A stretch of DNA of 64,000 nt from a virus, in IMG/VR virus record IMGVR_UViG_3300035701_000011, positions 33,146-97,145 of that record, one strand, 5' to 3'. Under the pieces are notes generated by a model. It saw nothing but the letters and a program-made list of their open reading frames with translations, searched no databases and was not told the DNA's origin. Positions 16,964 through 25,304 of this stretch are shown here, piece by piece. Numbering within the stretch: the stretch's first letter is position 1; each line of letters begins with the position of its first letter. The position numbers and the translations under genes were made by a program.

Positions 16964-17050
16964 ATGTTAATATTAGGATTACAAATTTGGGTAATAACTA
17001 TGGCATTAGGTATTGGTATAATTATTTTAACTGATAAAGGGGAATTATGA
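16964..17050 (+). CDS. 28-residue single-span membrane protein
   Basis: Reads MLILGLQIWVITMALGIG then IIILTDKGEL; one membrane helix. The stop overlaps the next ATG (ATGA). No clear ribosome site, so moderate support only. Confidence 0.35.
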   Translation: MLILGLQIWVITMALGIGIIILTDKGEL

Positions 17051-17196
17051 TTTATTGTGAAAAGATAAAAAATTATATAGACCAGGAAGAAAAATGTCTT
17101 GCATGTATTTTTTATATAAAAGATGAAGATACTTGTGATTGGGAAAATTGGCATCCTGGATTAATTAAAGGAAAAGATGAATCCAATCTTAATTAA
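17047..17196 (+). CDS. 49-residue Cys-rich protein
   Basis: GGGGAATT precedes ATG 17047. Contains CEKIK...CLAC...C, probably a metal site, and Trp-rich end (CDWENWHPG). Overlaps the following membrane-protein gene by 20 bases. Confidence 0.45.
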   Translation: MIYCEKIKNYIDQEEKCLACIFYIKDEDTCDWENWHPGLIKGKDESNLN

Positions 17197-17545
17197 AGAT
17201 ATTTTAGGAGGATTATTAATATTAACATCTATTGGAGATGCAATAAAATATACTATTCAAGCCAATAAAATTTCGAGAGCAAAAACCGCTAAATCAATGT
17301 CTCGTAAATTTATTAATCTTGCTCTTCTAAATGATTTTGTAAAATTATCTTATGGCATAACAATCAAAGATTTATTTATTATAAGTTCAAGTATTTTAGC
17401 TTTAATTTGTATGATTCATTTATTTGGAATAATTTATAAATTTTATCCTTATAGAATGAGAGGATGTTCTAATTTTAAACGACCTAATATATTTTTATAT
17501 ATAATTAATAGTTTAATTCCAAATCGAATTAGAAAGAGGTTATAA
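17177..17545 (+). CDS. Small membrane protein, PQ-loop/SemiSWEET-like
   Basis: 122 residues with about three hydrophobic helices (IKDILGGLLILTSIGDAIKY; KDLFIISSSILALICMIHLF). The segment KSMSRKFINLALLNDFVKL between helices is like the conserved loop of small PQ-loop proteins met in phage genomes. AAAGGAAAAG precedes ATG. A transport role is only suggested. Confidence 0.4.
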   Translation: MNPILIKDILGGLLILTSIGDAIKYTIQANKISRAKTAKSMSRKFINLALLNDFVKLSYGITIKDLFIISSSILALICMIHLFGIIYKFYPYRMRGCSNFKRPNIFLYIINSLIPNRIRKRL

Positions 17546-17872
17546 TTGTTAGTTAATTATTGTGATTTATGTGGGCAACCACTAAAAGAAAATAATTTTC
17601 ATTCTTTATATTGTTCTTCTCCTGATATAAATGCTCCTGACCCAAATAAATACGAAGAAATGGATAAATATTATAAAGATTATGCTCGTTATTTACTTCA
17701 AGTACAAAAAGAAGTAAAAGAAATTTGTCCTACATGCAAATATGTTTATGATAAAATTTTTGAATATAGATTACAAGGATTAAGTAAGATGACAGAAGAA
17801 TGTGCAAATTTATTTAATTTACCTTCAAAAAAGAATCCAAAGGAGAGAGGAAATGGCAAAGAAAAAAAGTAA
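17546..17872 (+). CDS. Zinc-binding hypothetical protein, TTG start
   Basis: 108 residues starting with TTG directly after the previous stop; AGAGG lies 6 bases upstream. CDLCG near the N-terminus and CPTCKYVYDKI near residue 61 suggest one zinc site. Its end carries the AGGAGAGG of the next gene. Confidence 0.5.
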   Translation: MLVNYCDLCGQPLKENNFHSLYCSSPDINAPDPNKYEEMDKYYKDYARYLLQVQKEVKEICPTCKYVYDKIFEYRLQGLSKMTEECANLFNLPSKKNPKERGNGKEKK

Positions 17873-18122
17873 AGAAAAATCTAATTGCTGCCATGCAAAA
17901 GTAAGAGTAAGTGGTATAGGAGATTTTGAAGGTGATAAAATTGCATGTACACTATATTATATTTGTACAAAATGTAATCAACCTTGTGATGTTTATATTC
18001 CTATAAGAAGGACTTGGAATATTAATCCTGTTACTAAAGTTAAAGGAGATAGTCGTGGAAAAGAAAAAGAAAAACTTACAAAAAAGGAAATCGAAGAATT
18101 TAGACGTAACGAAGATTTTTAA
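17853..18122 (+). CDS. Zinc-ribbon protein
   Basis: 89 residues: basic start (MAKKKSKEK), CCHAKV, then CTKCNQPC, consistent with a zinc ribbon, and a charged helical tail. ATG 17853 after AGGAGAGG. Similar proteins are common in phages, function unknown. Confidence 0.55.
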   Translation: MAKKKSKEKSNCCHAKVRVSGIGDFEGDKIACTLYYICTKCNQPCDVYIPIRRTWNINPVTKVKGDSRGKEKEKLTKKEIEEFRRNEDF

Positions 18123-18192
18123 ATTATTCGGAGAACAACCACAACGAACTTGTTCTTACGATGGTCATCCCCATTACGATAATTGGAGATAA
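18055..18192 (+). CDS. 45-residue basic protein, GTG start
   Basis: TAAAGGAGAT lies 5 bases before GTG 18055. The product is a Lys-rich stretch followed by RTCSYDGHPHYDNWR, with Cys and two His. It overlaps the previous gene by 68 bases in another frame and ends TAATG on the SbcD-like start. The strong ribosome site is the main support. Confidence 0.4.
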   Translation: MEKKKKNLQKRKSKNLDVTKIFKLFGEQPQRTCSYDGHPHYDNWR

Positions 18193-19226
18193 TGATAATG
18201 AATAATGTTTTAATCTATTCTGATTTGCATATCAATCAATCCTCCCTAAAAGAATGTATAACAATCCTTGAAGAAATAGGTATGCTTACTAATAAGTATA
18301 ATATTGATACACTTATTAATTTAGGTGATACATTCGATGGTCTAAAACCAAGTAGTCAAGAGTTAGATGTTTTTGCAACTTTTATTAAAAGATTAGGAAA
18401 TGATAAAAAACATATTATCCTGGCTGCGGACAGCCATGAAAGTACCACGCAAGAAGAATCAATTTTAAATCATTATGGAATTCTTTCTGATAATGTGCAA
18501 ATTGTCAAAGAATATAAAGATGGTAATCATCTTTATTGTGGACATTTTAGTATTAAGGAATCTATTGTAAATTATGGAGCCAAACTTTCTAAAGAAGATT
18601 TAAAAAATTATATATATGTTTTTCTTGGACACATTCACAGTTATCAAGTTATAAAGCCTAACATTTGTCATTTAGGAAGTTGTAGATATGTTGATTTTGA
18701 TGAGGCAAAAGATGAGTATAAAGTCATAACCATTATTAGCGATTATAAAACAGAACAGGAAGAAGTTCATTTTATGAAGTTAAAAAGTCCTATCCCAATG
18801 ATTCAATTAGAGTTAGGTAAAAATAACCCAAAAGAGGCGATTTTAGACACGATTTCGGACCAAAACAAAGGTATAGAGAAAGATACTCTGGAACCTAAAT
18901 CGAGGCAAATTGCCTGTATAAACCCCCTAAATTCCTATAGTTTTGAGGCAGTATGTCAATTTTTAGATAAAGCAGACCACAAGACTAAAGTTAAGGTTAA
19001 AATCCTCGATTTTGAATCTTTCCGCCAATTCCTTCCCTTATGTAGTAAATACAATACAAAATTTGAGACATTTAAGTATGAAACTGATTTTACAATCATT
19101 TCGGTAGATAATCAAAATTGTAAAGATACTGCAATAGTTAGTTTTAAAGAAGCATTTATTAATTGGCTCAATAATCAGAAAATAGATGATAAGATTAGAG
19201 AAATCCTACAAAAAGAGATAGAATAA
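18192..19226 (+). CDS. SbcD/Mre11-like nuclease (gp47-type)
   Basis: 344 residues of the calcineurin-like phosphoesterase fold: YSDLHIN (motif I), NLGDTFDG (motif II), ADSHES (motif III), CGHF and LGHIHSY (motifs IV/V). Motif III normally reads GNHD/E; here Asn is Ser, so the transition-state residue is changed. Start is ATG 18192 or 18198, both after GGAG. It should pair with the SbcC-like ATPase encoded 180 bases downstream to trim DNA ends and feed recombination. Identity is strong; the effect of the altered motif is unknown. Confidence 0.75.
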   Translation: MIMNNVLIYSDLHINQSSLKECITILEEIGMLTNKYNIDTLINLGDTFDGLKPSSQELDVFATFIKRLGNDKKHIILAADSHESTTQEESILNHYGILSDNVQIVKEYKDGNHLYCGHFSIKESIVNYGAKLSKEDLKNYIYVFLGHIHSYQVIKPNICHLGSCRYVDFDEAKDEYKVITIISDYKTEQEEVHFMKLKSPIPMIQLELGKNNPKEAILDTISDQNKGIEKDTLEPKSRQIACINPLNSYSFEAVCQFLDKADHKTKVKVKILDFESFRQFLPLCSKYNTKFETFKYETDFTIISVDNQNCKDTAIVSFKEAFINWLNNQKIDDKIREILQKEIE

Positions 19227-19408
19227 TGATAGAACACAGAGTTTGGTGGGAAGAAATAGAAAGATGTAAAGGAAAAAATAAAAATGGTTCTCCTTGTCAT
19301 TTACCAACTCGTAGGGGATTTGAAATTAGTCCTGGAAATTTATTTGTTCCTTTAACTTGTTGGAGACATCAAGAACAAGAAAATAAATTAAGGCAAATCA
19401 AAACATGA
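19226..19408 (+). CDS. 60-residue Cys/His zinc-finger protein
   Basis: Pattern CKGKNKNGSPC...CWRH: C-x6-GxxC then C-x2-H, a recurring small phage/bacterial zinc-finger type with unknown function. Start overlaps the SbcD stop and its end overlaps the SbcC start (ATGA), so it is embedded within the SbcCD operon. Confidence 0.55.
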   Translation: MIEHRVWWEEIERCKGKNKNGSPCHLPTRRGFEISPGNLFVPLTCWRHQEQENKLRQIKT

Positions 19409-20184
19409 TAATTAAATCCTTAAAGATTAATAATCTACAACTTATCAAATCAGCTCAGGTTAATTTTGATAAGATTAATATTATTTCTGGAATAAATAAA
19501 GATAATCCTTCCGAAAGTGGTAATGGGTCTGGTAAGTCTACTTTTGTTTTGCGTGCCATTTTATTTTGTCTCTACGGGTATTGCGAGGAAGGTCTAACCC
19601 TCAAAGATTTAATTCGCTTTGAAGAAAAAGAATGTTCAGTTACTTGTGAAATAACCAATAACAATGAACATTACAGAATAATAAGAAAAATACCTAGTGA
19701 ATTACAACTTTTCCTTAATGATAAGGAAATTCAAGCAAATACCGCAACTATTAAACAAAATTTAATAAACGAATATTTTGGTGATGTTAGTTTTTTCAGA
19801 CAATATAGATGTGTTGATTTAAAGAATGGAATAAATGTTTTAGATATGGGTATTGTATCTCTTCGCAAGACATTAATGAGTTTTATAGAAGGTATCTTTA
19901 CTGAAATAAGAACTCGATTATTGGCACAAAAAGTAGAAAGAGAAAGGTATTCAATTGATAAAAAATTATTCAAAAATTTCCTCTCAGAGAAGCGATTAAA
20001 TATCTTAAATGCTTCATTAATTGAAGCAAAAACTGATTATCAACGATTTGAAAAAGAAAGAGATATACAACAAAATATTATTAATAAAATCAAATCAGAA
20101 ATACAATCAAGAGAACAAATTATCTATTATAAAAAATCAGAATTAGAAAAATTAAAAAAAGGACAATGTCCTATAATAAAATGA
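19405..20184 (+). CDS. SbcC/Rad50 homologue, N-terminal half (split gene)
   Basis: 259 residues. Rad50-type ATPase N-lobe: KSLKINNLQLIKSA strand, Walker A NGSGKST near residue 36, Q-loop region FFRQYRC near 130, then an ascending coiled coil. It ends at the apex with GQCPIIK and a stop. The normal protein would continue to a zinc hook and descending coil. The missing half is the separate gene at 20852-21544, with an HNH endonuclease gene between. Both halves keep good coding quality, so assembly in trans is likely. ATG overlaps the previous TGA. Confidence 0.8.
   Translation: MIIKSLKINNLQLIKSAQVNFDKINIISGINKDNPSESGNGSGKSTFVLRAILFCLYGYCEEGLTLKDLIRFEEKECSVTCEITNNNEHYRIIRKIPSELQLFLNDKEIQANTATIKQNLINEYFGDVSFFRQYRCVDLKNGINVLDMGIVSLRKTLMSFIEGIFTEIRTRLLAQKVERERYSIDKKLFKNFLSEKRLNILNASLIEAKTDYQRFEKERDIQQNIINKIKSEIQSREQIIYYKKSELEKLKKGQCPIIK
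20165..20174 (+). repeat. Direct repeat flanking HNH insertion, left copy
   Basis: AATGTCCTAT occurs here at the end of the SbcC N-half and again at 20856-20865 at the beginning of the C-half. Both encode the Cys-Pro-Ile of the hook. It marks the insertion point of the HNH gene. Confidence 0.6.
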
Positions 20185-20852
20185 ACAAATGTATAATTTG
20201 TAAAGAAAAATTTCAACCAAATAGTAATAATCAAAAATGTTGTTCAATTGACTGTTATAAAATTCATAAGAACAACTATCAAATAATTTATCGCAGTAAC
20301 AGGAACCAAGAAAAGAAAATGATTTGTTTGATTTGTAAAAATGAATTTATTAAGATTGGTAATCAAATATGTTGCAGTAAAAAATGTTCTACTATTAATA
20401 AAAAAGAGAAACATATAATTTATCGATTAAATCATAAAAAAGTAAAAGAAATTTATGATAATAATTATCGGCAAATTCATAGAATAGCAATAAATGAATC
20501 ACATAAAAAACGTTTTGAATCTGATATTAATTTTAGAATAATGTGTAATTTAAGAAGTAGATTACTTTCAGCAATTAGGGGTAATCCAAAATTAGAAACT
20601 ACTACAAAATTAGTTGGATGTAGTATAGATAAATTTAAGAAACATCTTGAAAAACAGTTCAAAATAGGGATGAATTGGAATAATTGGGGTAGGGGTTGGA
20701 GTGGAATGGGCATGAAAGAATGGCATATAGACCATATTATTCCTTGTTGTCAATTTGATTTAACGAAAAAATTGGAACAAAAGAAGTGTTTTCATTATAC
20801 TAATCTTCAACCTCTGTGGGCAATAGAAAACATGCAAAAAAGGAAAAAATAA
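20181..20852 (+). CDS. HNH homing-type endonuclease (family A, copy 3) splitting SbcC
   Basis: 223 residues from ATG 20181 (an ATG at 20166 is an alternative). Two zinc fingers at the N-terminus (CIICKEKF...CCSIDC; CLICKNEF...CCSKKC), a basic middle, then the shared core: EWHIDHIIPCC, QFDLTKKLEQKKC, YTNLQPLW. A glycine/tryptophan insertion (NNWGRGWSGMGM) precedes the core, unique among the copies. It overlaps both SbcC halves (ATGA and TAATG), leaving no room for a self-splicing intron. Confidence 0.8.
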   Translation: MNKCIICKEKFQPNSNNQKCCSIDCYKIHKNNYQIIYRSNRNQEKKMICLICKNEFIKIGNQICCSKKCSTINKKEKHIIYRLNHKKVKEIYDNNYRQIHRIAINESHKKRFESDINFRIMCNLRSRLLSAIRGNPKLETTTKLVGCSIDKFKKHLEKQFKIGMNWNNWGRGWSGMGMKEWHIDHIIPCCQFDLTKKLEQKKCFHYTNLQPLWAIENMQKRKK

Positions 20853-21544
20853 TGGAATGTCCTATTCTAAAAGAAAAATATAACCTAATATATAAAGAAA
20901 AAGAGCAAGAAATTTTAAAATTAAATGAAGAGATTAACGATTATAAGAAACAATTAGAATTAGAACAAGATTCTATTTCTTATTATAATGATATGTTGGA
21001 ATCAATTCGCAATAAAGAAGAAAAAGTACGACAAAAATTAACACAATTAAAGTCTGCATTTCAATTTGCTGATTATAAATATACTAAAGCCGACATCGTA
21101 ATCTATGATGAAGCGGTAAAAATTTTAGATACATTTGCTGGTGAATATATAAAGGAATGGTTATCTTCTCTTTCAGTAATTATAAATAACCTTCTTCAAC
21201 CTATAAATATTTCAGTAGAGTTTACTGCGGATAAAGATTTTTTACATGTTTATGATAATGAACAAATGTTAAAGTATGACCAATTATCGAAAGGTCAGAA
21301 GACATTTTTGGGGTGTTTATTTAAATTTGCTATCTTAATGCAGCAAAATAAATCGGGGATAGTGATTTTAGACGATGGACTCAATGATATTGATTGGATT
21401 AATTTTAAAAATTTAATAAATATAATTAAAACTCTTCCCTTTCAAGCAATCTGTGTGTATCAGGGATTGCAAGAAAAAATAGAAGATACAAAACATTTTT
21501 TAGTTATAAGAGAAAAAGGAATTTCAAATGTTAAAACTGAATAA
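20852..21544 (+). CDS. SbcC/Rad50 homologue, C-terminal half (split gene)
   Basis: 230 residues. Begins MECPILKEKY, which repeats the hook sequence ending the N-half, then a descending coiled coil, and the ATPase C-lobe: signature QLSKGQKTFLG near residue 143, Walker B GIVILDDGL near residue 170, and a QGLQEK end region near the usual H-loop. AAGGA is 8 bases before ATG. Together with 19405-20184 it rebuilds a complete but short gp46-like ATPase. Confidence 0.8.
   Translation: MECPILKEKYNLIYKEKEQEILKLNEEINDYKKQLELEQDSISYYNDMLESIRNKEEKVRQKLTQLKSAFQFADYKYTKADIVIYDEAVKILDTFAGEYIKEWLSSLSVIINNLLQPINISVEFTADKDFLHVYDNEQMLKYDQLSKGQKTFLGCLFKFAILMQQNKSGIVILDDGLNDIDWINFKNLINIIKTLPFQAICVYQGLQEKIEDTKHFLVIREKGISNVKTE
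20856..20865 (+). repeat. Direct repeat flanking HNH insertion, right copy
   Basis: Second copy of AATGTCCTAT, 691 bases from the first; see the left copy at 20165-20174. Confidence 0.6.
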
Positions 21545-21803
21545 GAAAAAACATTTTAATTGTAAAAATTGTATCTGCCAAGAAAAGGTAAAATTTCAGA
21601 ACAATGTATTATTTTGTTTTGGATTAATTAAAAAAACTTATTATAAAGAAGACCACTATCGTTTTTGTATAATTAAAGGAAAAAAACGTTCAGCAAATGA
21701 TATAATGTTAGAAGAACTTCATAGTATGTTAATGGGATTGTCAAGGATTCTTTTTCAAAAAAGATTAGAAGAAGTAAATAAAGATAGGAGATTAAAAAAA
21801 TGA
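21528..21803 (+). CDS. Cys-rich hypothetical protein
   Basis: 91 residues: FNCKNCICQEK, then CFGL and FCII, possible metal site, followed by a helical basic C-terminus. ATG inside the SbcC C-half end; its stop overlaps the M16 start (ATGA). Function unknown. Confidence 0.5.
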   Translation: MLKLNKKKHFNCKNCICQEKVKFQNNVLFCFGLIKKTYYKEDHYRFCIIKGKKRSANDIMLEELHSMLMGLSRILFQKRLEEVNKDRRLKK

Positions 21804-22954
21804 ATACTATTCAAATTAATAAGCCAGGGAATTCTACTATGGTATTAGTTATGGCTCCTACAGGAGCCTATTACGAAGATGATAAATATAAAGGTATATC
21901 TCATTTTTTAGAACATATGTGTTTTAAGGGAACTAAAAAAAGAACCAGAGAAGAAATAAATTCTACAATAGAAAATGTAGGTGGTGATATTAATGCTTTT
22001 ACTGATTGGGAAGTTACTGCTTATTGGGCAAGAGTTGGAAATGCCTACAAAAAAATAGCATTTGATATTATTGAAGATTTAGTTACTAATCCTATTATTC
22101 CTGATAAAGAAGTAGATAAAGAAAGAGAAGTAATTATACAAGAATTAAAAATGGGCGTGGATGATGCCAAAGGATATACTTGGGATTTATTTCATTCTGC
22201 TCTTTATGAAAAAAAATCTGGATTTCATATATCAATTATAGGAACCAAAGAATCTCTTTATAGAATTAAACAAGAGGATTTGGAAAAATATCACAATCAA
22301 TATTATAAATCAAATAATTTAACTAAAATAATCGTGGGTGATGTTCCCAATATTGAAAAATTTCAAATGAAATCCTACAATATAAAAGAAAATTTTGTGA
22401 ATAAAAATCCTAAAGATAAATTAGTTACTCGCAAAGATATGACTCAAGCAAATATTATTATAGGAAATAGTACAAAACCTTTTGTATCTACTCAAGAAGG
22501 AGAAATTTTAAATTGGTTATTATCTTCTCTCTATAATGATATGAGTGGTAGATTGTTTTCTGTTATTAGAGAACAAAATCATTTAGTTTATAGAATAAGA
22601 TTTGGAATTGATTATAATAGAAATAGAGAAATGACTTGGAGTGTTTCTCTGGGATTAGATAAGAAGAATATTGAAAAAGCAAGAAAATTAATTGTTCAAG
22701 AATTAATCAGACCTGCTACAAAAAAAGAAATTGAAACTATCATAAATAAAACTATAGGTACTTTAGATTTATATTTGGATGATAATATTCATATAGCAAA
22801 TCAAATCGCTTATTTTGTTACTCGTAATATTGATTATAAATTCTTTATTTATGACTACAAAAAATATATAAAGCAAACTGCAAATTTAATTAATGATTAT
22901 ATTCAAGATTTACATTTTGAAAAAAATGTATTAGCTGGAGTAGTAGGAGAATAG
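21800..22954 (+). CDS. M16-family zinc peptidase
   Basis: 384 residues. The inverted zinc motif HxxEH appears as HFLEHMCFKGT near residue 36, with the distal Glu in EREVIIQEL near residue 113 and NAFTDWEVTAYW between. The second, substrate-contact half includes RLFSVIREQNHLVYRI. These mark the full M16B fold (processing peptidase, PqqL and RiPP-maturing peptidases). All zinc ligands are present. Such a peptidase is rare in phages. It starts a run of protein-processing genes (deformylase, M50, ClpP). Substrate unknown. Confidence 0.85.
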   Translation: MNTIQINKPGNSTMVLVMAPTGAYYEDDKYKGISHFLEHMCFKGTKKRTREEINSTIENVGGDINAFTDWEVTAYWARVGNAYKKIAFDIIEDLVTNPIIPDKEVDKEREVIIQELKMGVDDAKGYTWDLFHSALYEKKSGFHISIIGTKESLYRIKQEDLEKYHNQYYKSNNLTKIIVGDVPNIEKFQMKSYNIKENFVNKNPKDKLVTRKDMTQANIIIGNSTKPFVSTQEGEILNWLLSSLYNDMSGRLFSVIREQNHLVYRIRFGIDYNRNREMTWSVSLGLDKKNIEKARKLIVQELIRPATKKEIETIINKTIGTLDLYLDDNIHIANQIAYFVTRNIDYKFFIYDYKKYIKQTANLINDYIQDLHFEKNVLAGVVGE

Positions 22955-23389
22955 ATGATTAAATATTTTATATTTACCTTAATTTTAGCCATTATAACTG
23001 CTCTATGGGAGATTCAGGCTGAAGGACATGATGGTTGGGCTAGGAATTTACCTACTTTCCGCATCAATGTATTCTTTAAAAAGTTATTAGGTGGTAAAAG
23101 TTTGACTGGTTATCATATCTTTTTATTACTCTTATTTATAACAGTATTTCATGGATTATTTATTAATGAATTAGGAACTTGGAAAATAGAATGTACTATT
23201 ATTGGACTAGTATCTTGGTTTTTTGTAATAGAAGATGCATTGTGGTTTATTTTTAATCCTCATTATACATTAAAAAAATTCTGTAAAGGAAAGATAGATT
23301 GGCATCGCAGATGGTTCTGTAAATTACCGATTACTTATTGGTGGGGAATGATTATAGGTACTTTATTATTAATTTTAGGAGGAAAATAA
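22955..23389 (+). CDS. Four-helix membrane protein, conserved type
   Basis: 144 residues with about four hydrophobic helices and the conserved-looking segments EIQAEGHDGWARNLPTFR (after helix 1) and SLTGYHIF. I recall bacterial hypothetical membrane proteins with the same EGxxGWAxxLPT motif, but no function. Starts at the base after the M16 stop, so the two are likely co-translated. Confidence 0.55.
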   Translation: MIKYFIFTLILAIITALWEIQAEGHDGWARNLPTFRINVFFKKLLGGKSLTGYHIFLLLLFITVFHGLFINELGTWKIECTIIGLVSWFFVIEDALWFIFNPHYTLKKFCKGKIDWHRRWFCKLPITYWWGMIIGTLLLILGGK

Positions 23390-23390
23390 A

Positions 23391-23510
23391 ATGTATTATT
23401 GTAATGATTGTGATATTGCACATGAAGAAAGAAATTGCCCTCTTTGTGAAGCAAAAAAAGAAATTAAACAACTAGAACAAGAAATAGAAAGATTAAATAA
23501 TTTAGAATAA
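23391..23510 (+). CDS. 39-residue zinc-knuckle/coiled-coil micro-protein (copy 2)
   Basis: Begins MYYCNDCDIAHEERNCPLCE and ends EIERLNNLE, matching the gene at 4413-4532 along its whole length. TTAGGAGGAAAATAA precedes ATG. The heptad helix could form a homodimer or mixed dimer with copy 1. Confidence 0.6.
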   Translation: MYYCNDCDIAHEERNCPLCEAKKEIKQLEQEIERLNNLE

Positions 23511-23514
23511 TAAA

Positions 23515-24102
23515 ATGCCATATAAAAATAAAAAAGTTAGAACTAAATACCATAAAATATATTATTCGAAGCATAAAGATAAAATTTTAAGAATTGCAAA
23601 AAAATACATAAAATTACATAAAATAAAAGTTTCTATTTATCAAAAAAATTATCGCAAGAAGCATAAAGAAAAAATTAAACAATATAATGAACAACATAAG
23701 AAAAAAATTAATTTACAGATGAGAAAATGGAGAAAAGAAAATAGAAAAAAGATAACTCATTATATCAGGCAACGTAGAAATAATAATTTAGATATTAAAT
23801 TAAAAGATTATTTAAGAAATAGATTATATCAAACTTTAAAAGGACTTTATAAATCTAAATCAATTTTAAAATTACTCGGTTGCTCTATTAATTTTTTAAA
23901 AAATCATTTAGAAAAATTATTTGCTAAAGGTATGAATTGGCAAAACTATGGTAAGTGGCATATAGACCACATCAAGCCTTGTGCTTCATTTGACTTGAGC
24001 AAACCCGAAGAGCAACGTAAGTGCTTTCATTATAAAAATCTTCAGCCCTTATGGGCGAAAGAAAATTATATTAAACACGATAACATTATAAAAGAGGAAT
24101 AG
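23515..24102 (+). CDS. HNH homing-type endonuclease (family A, copy 4)
   Basis: 195 residues: a very Lys-rich array of YxxxHKxKI units, then NYGKWHIDHIKPC, SFDLSKPEEQRKC and YKNLQPLW. No zinc finger at the N-terminus. It separates the M16/membrane genes from the deformylase gene, whose ATG follows its stop directly. Confidence 0.78.
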   Translation: MPYKNKKVRTKYHKIYYSKHKDKILRIAKKYIKLHKIKVSIYQKNYRKKHKEKIKQYNEQHKKKINLQMRKWRKENRKKITHYIRQRRNNNLDIKLKDYLRNRLYQTLKGLYKSKSILKLLGCSINFLKNHLEKLFAKGMNWQNYGKWHIDHIKPCASFDLSKPEEQRKCFHYKNLQPLWAKENYIKHDNIIKEE

Positions 24103-24729
24103 ATGCTCAAAGATAAATTTCAAAATATTGAAGAATTTGATTTATATATAAAAGAACAATTGGATAGACAAGTTAAAGGATATTTGACTTATACAGAAAG
24201 AAAACAATTAAAAATATTATCGGATAAGAATTATAAACCTATTTTTACAAAAGAAGAAAAACCTAAACTTCCTATAGTTACTGATATAAATGAATTAAAA
24301 AAACCTTGCCAAGAAGTAACTAAGGAAGATAACATTTCCGAAATAATCCAAAAACTTAAAGATACCTTAGAAAGTAGAGGTGGGCTTGGAATTTCAGTCA
24401 ATCAAGTAGAAATTAAAAAAAGAATCTCTTATATAAAAATCCCTAAATTCACCAAAGATAAAAGAATAGAATTTAATGAATATATCTTGATTAATGCTAA
24501 AATAATAGAAAAAGATAAACCTATTAAGGTTAAAAATGAAGGATGTTTGTCTTTCCCTGGAGTTTATGTAGATACATTAAGATATGTATTTTGTACAGTA
24601 CAATTTTTAAATGAAAAAATGGAACAACAAACTGGAACGTTTCAAGATTTAGAGAGTCTTGTGGTACAACACGAATGTTCGCATCAAGAAGGTAAAACCA
24701 TTTTCGATTATAAATGGAGAAATAAATGA
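24103..24729 (+). CDS. def: Peptide deformylase
   Basis: 208 residues. The three deformylase motifs are present: GLGISVNQ (GxGxAAxQ type), EGCLSFPG near residue 145 with the metal Cys, and QHECSH near residue 189 with two metal His and the catalytic Glu. About 60 extra N-terminal residues form a helical extension. It would remove N-formyl groups from nascent peptides. Phage deformylases are known mostly from marine phages, so presence here is notable. Overlaps the M50 gene by 4 bases. Confidence 0.85.
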   Translation: MLKDKFQNIEEFDLYIKEQLDRQVKGYLTYTERKQLKILSDKNYKPIFTKEEKPKLPIVTDINELKKPCQEVTKEDNISEIIQKLKDTLESRGGLGISVNQVEIKKRISYIKIPKFTKDKRIEFNEYILINAKIIEKDKPIKVKNEGCLSFPGVYVDTLRYVFCTVQFLNEKMEQQTGTFQDLESLVVQHECSHQEGKTIFDYKWRNK

Positions 24730-25304
24730 TTTTATTATTTTTAATAAGTTTAATAATTTGTATTTTTTGTCATGAATTTGCACATTTAATAACAGCAAAA
24801 AAATGTGGTTGTGGAGTTTTAGTTTTTAGTATAGGATTTGGAAAACCAATTTATAGTTTTGAATGGAAAAAAACTCGTTATAATTTCACTCCTTTTTTAC
24901 TGGGAGGATATTGTAAATTAGAAGGAGAATTAGATGGCAAATCAAACTCTCCAATAGCATTTACCAATTTATCCTATAGAAAAAAATTAATGATTGCTTT
25001 GGCAGGAGTAACTACAAATATGTTAATGGGCTCAATGATTTTTTTAATAGGTAGATTTATTCATTGTTATACATTAACTTATTTTGGATATTTAAGTTTT
25101 CTTTTAGGTCTTACAAATGCTATCCCATTTCCTGCATTAGATGGTAGTTATCCTATTTTAGTTTGGTTAGAAAAATTTTATGGAAAAGAAAAAGGATATA
25201 AATTAATGGGAATTGTTTGTAAATGGGGATTTATTATTCTTATGATATTAAATATATTATGTATTCCTTATCTTATTCATTTAATAAAACAAGGGATTTT
25301 ATAA
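24726..25304 (+). CDS. M50 (site-2 type) intramembrane protease
   Basis: 192 residues, mostly membrane helices. HEFAH at residues 16-20 in the first helix and NAIPFPALDG near residue 130 give the complete zinc site of site-2 proteases. GGYCKLEGELDG and a GVTTNMLMG helix match the family. No PDZ domain, so this is a minimal S2P. It could cut a membrane-bound regulator or signal-like peptide of the host. ATGA overlap with the deformylase and TAATG overlap with the transporter. Confidence 0.82.
   Translation: MILLFLISLIICIFCHEFAHLITAKKCGCGVLVFSIGFGKPIYSFEWKKTRYNFTPFLLGGYCKLEGELDGKSNSPIAFTNLSYRKKLMIALAGVTTNMLMGSMIFLIGRFIHCYTLTYFGYLSFLLGLTNAIPFPALDGSYPILVWLEKFYGKEKGYKLMGIVCKWGFIILMILNILCIPYLIHLIKQGIL

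Noticed and set aside
19405-21544. Group I intron or intein explanation for the SbcC split
   Set aside because: The HNH frame overlaps both halves by a few bases, leaving no space for intron structure. It has no intein splice motifs and the halves carry stop and start codons.
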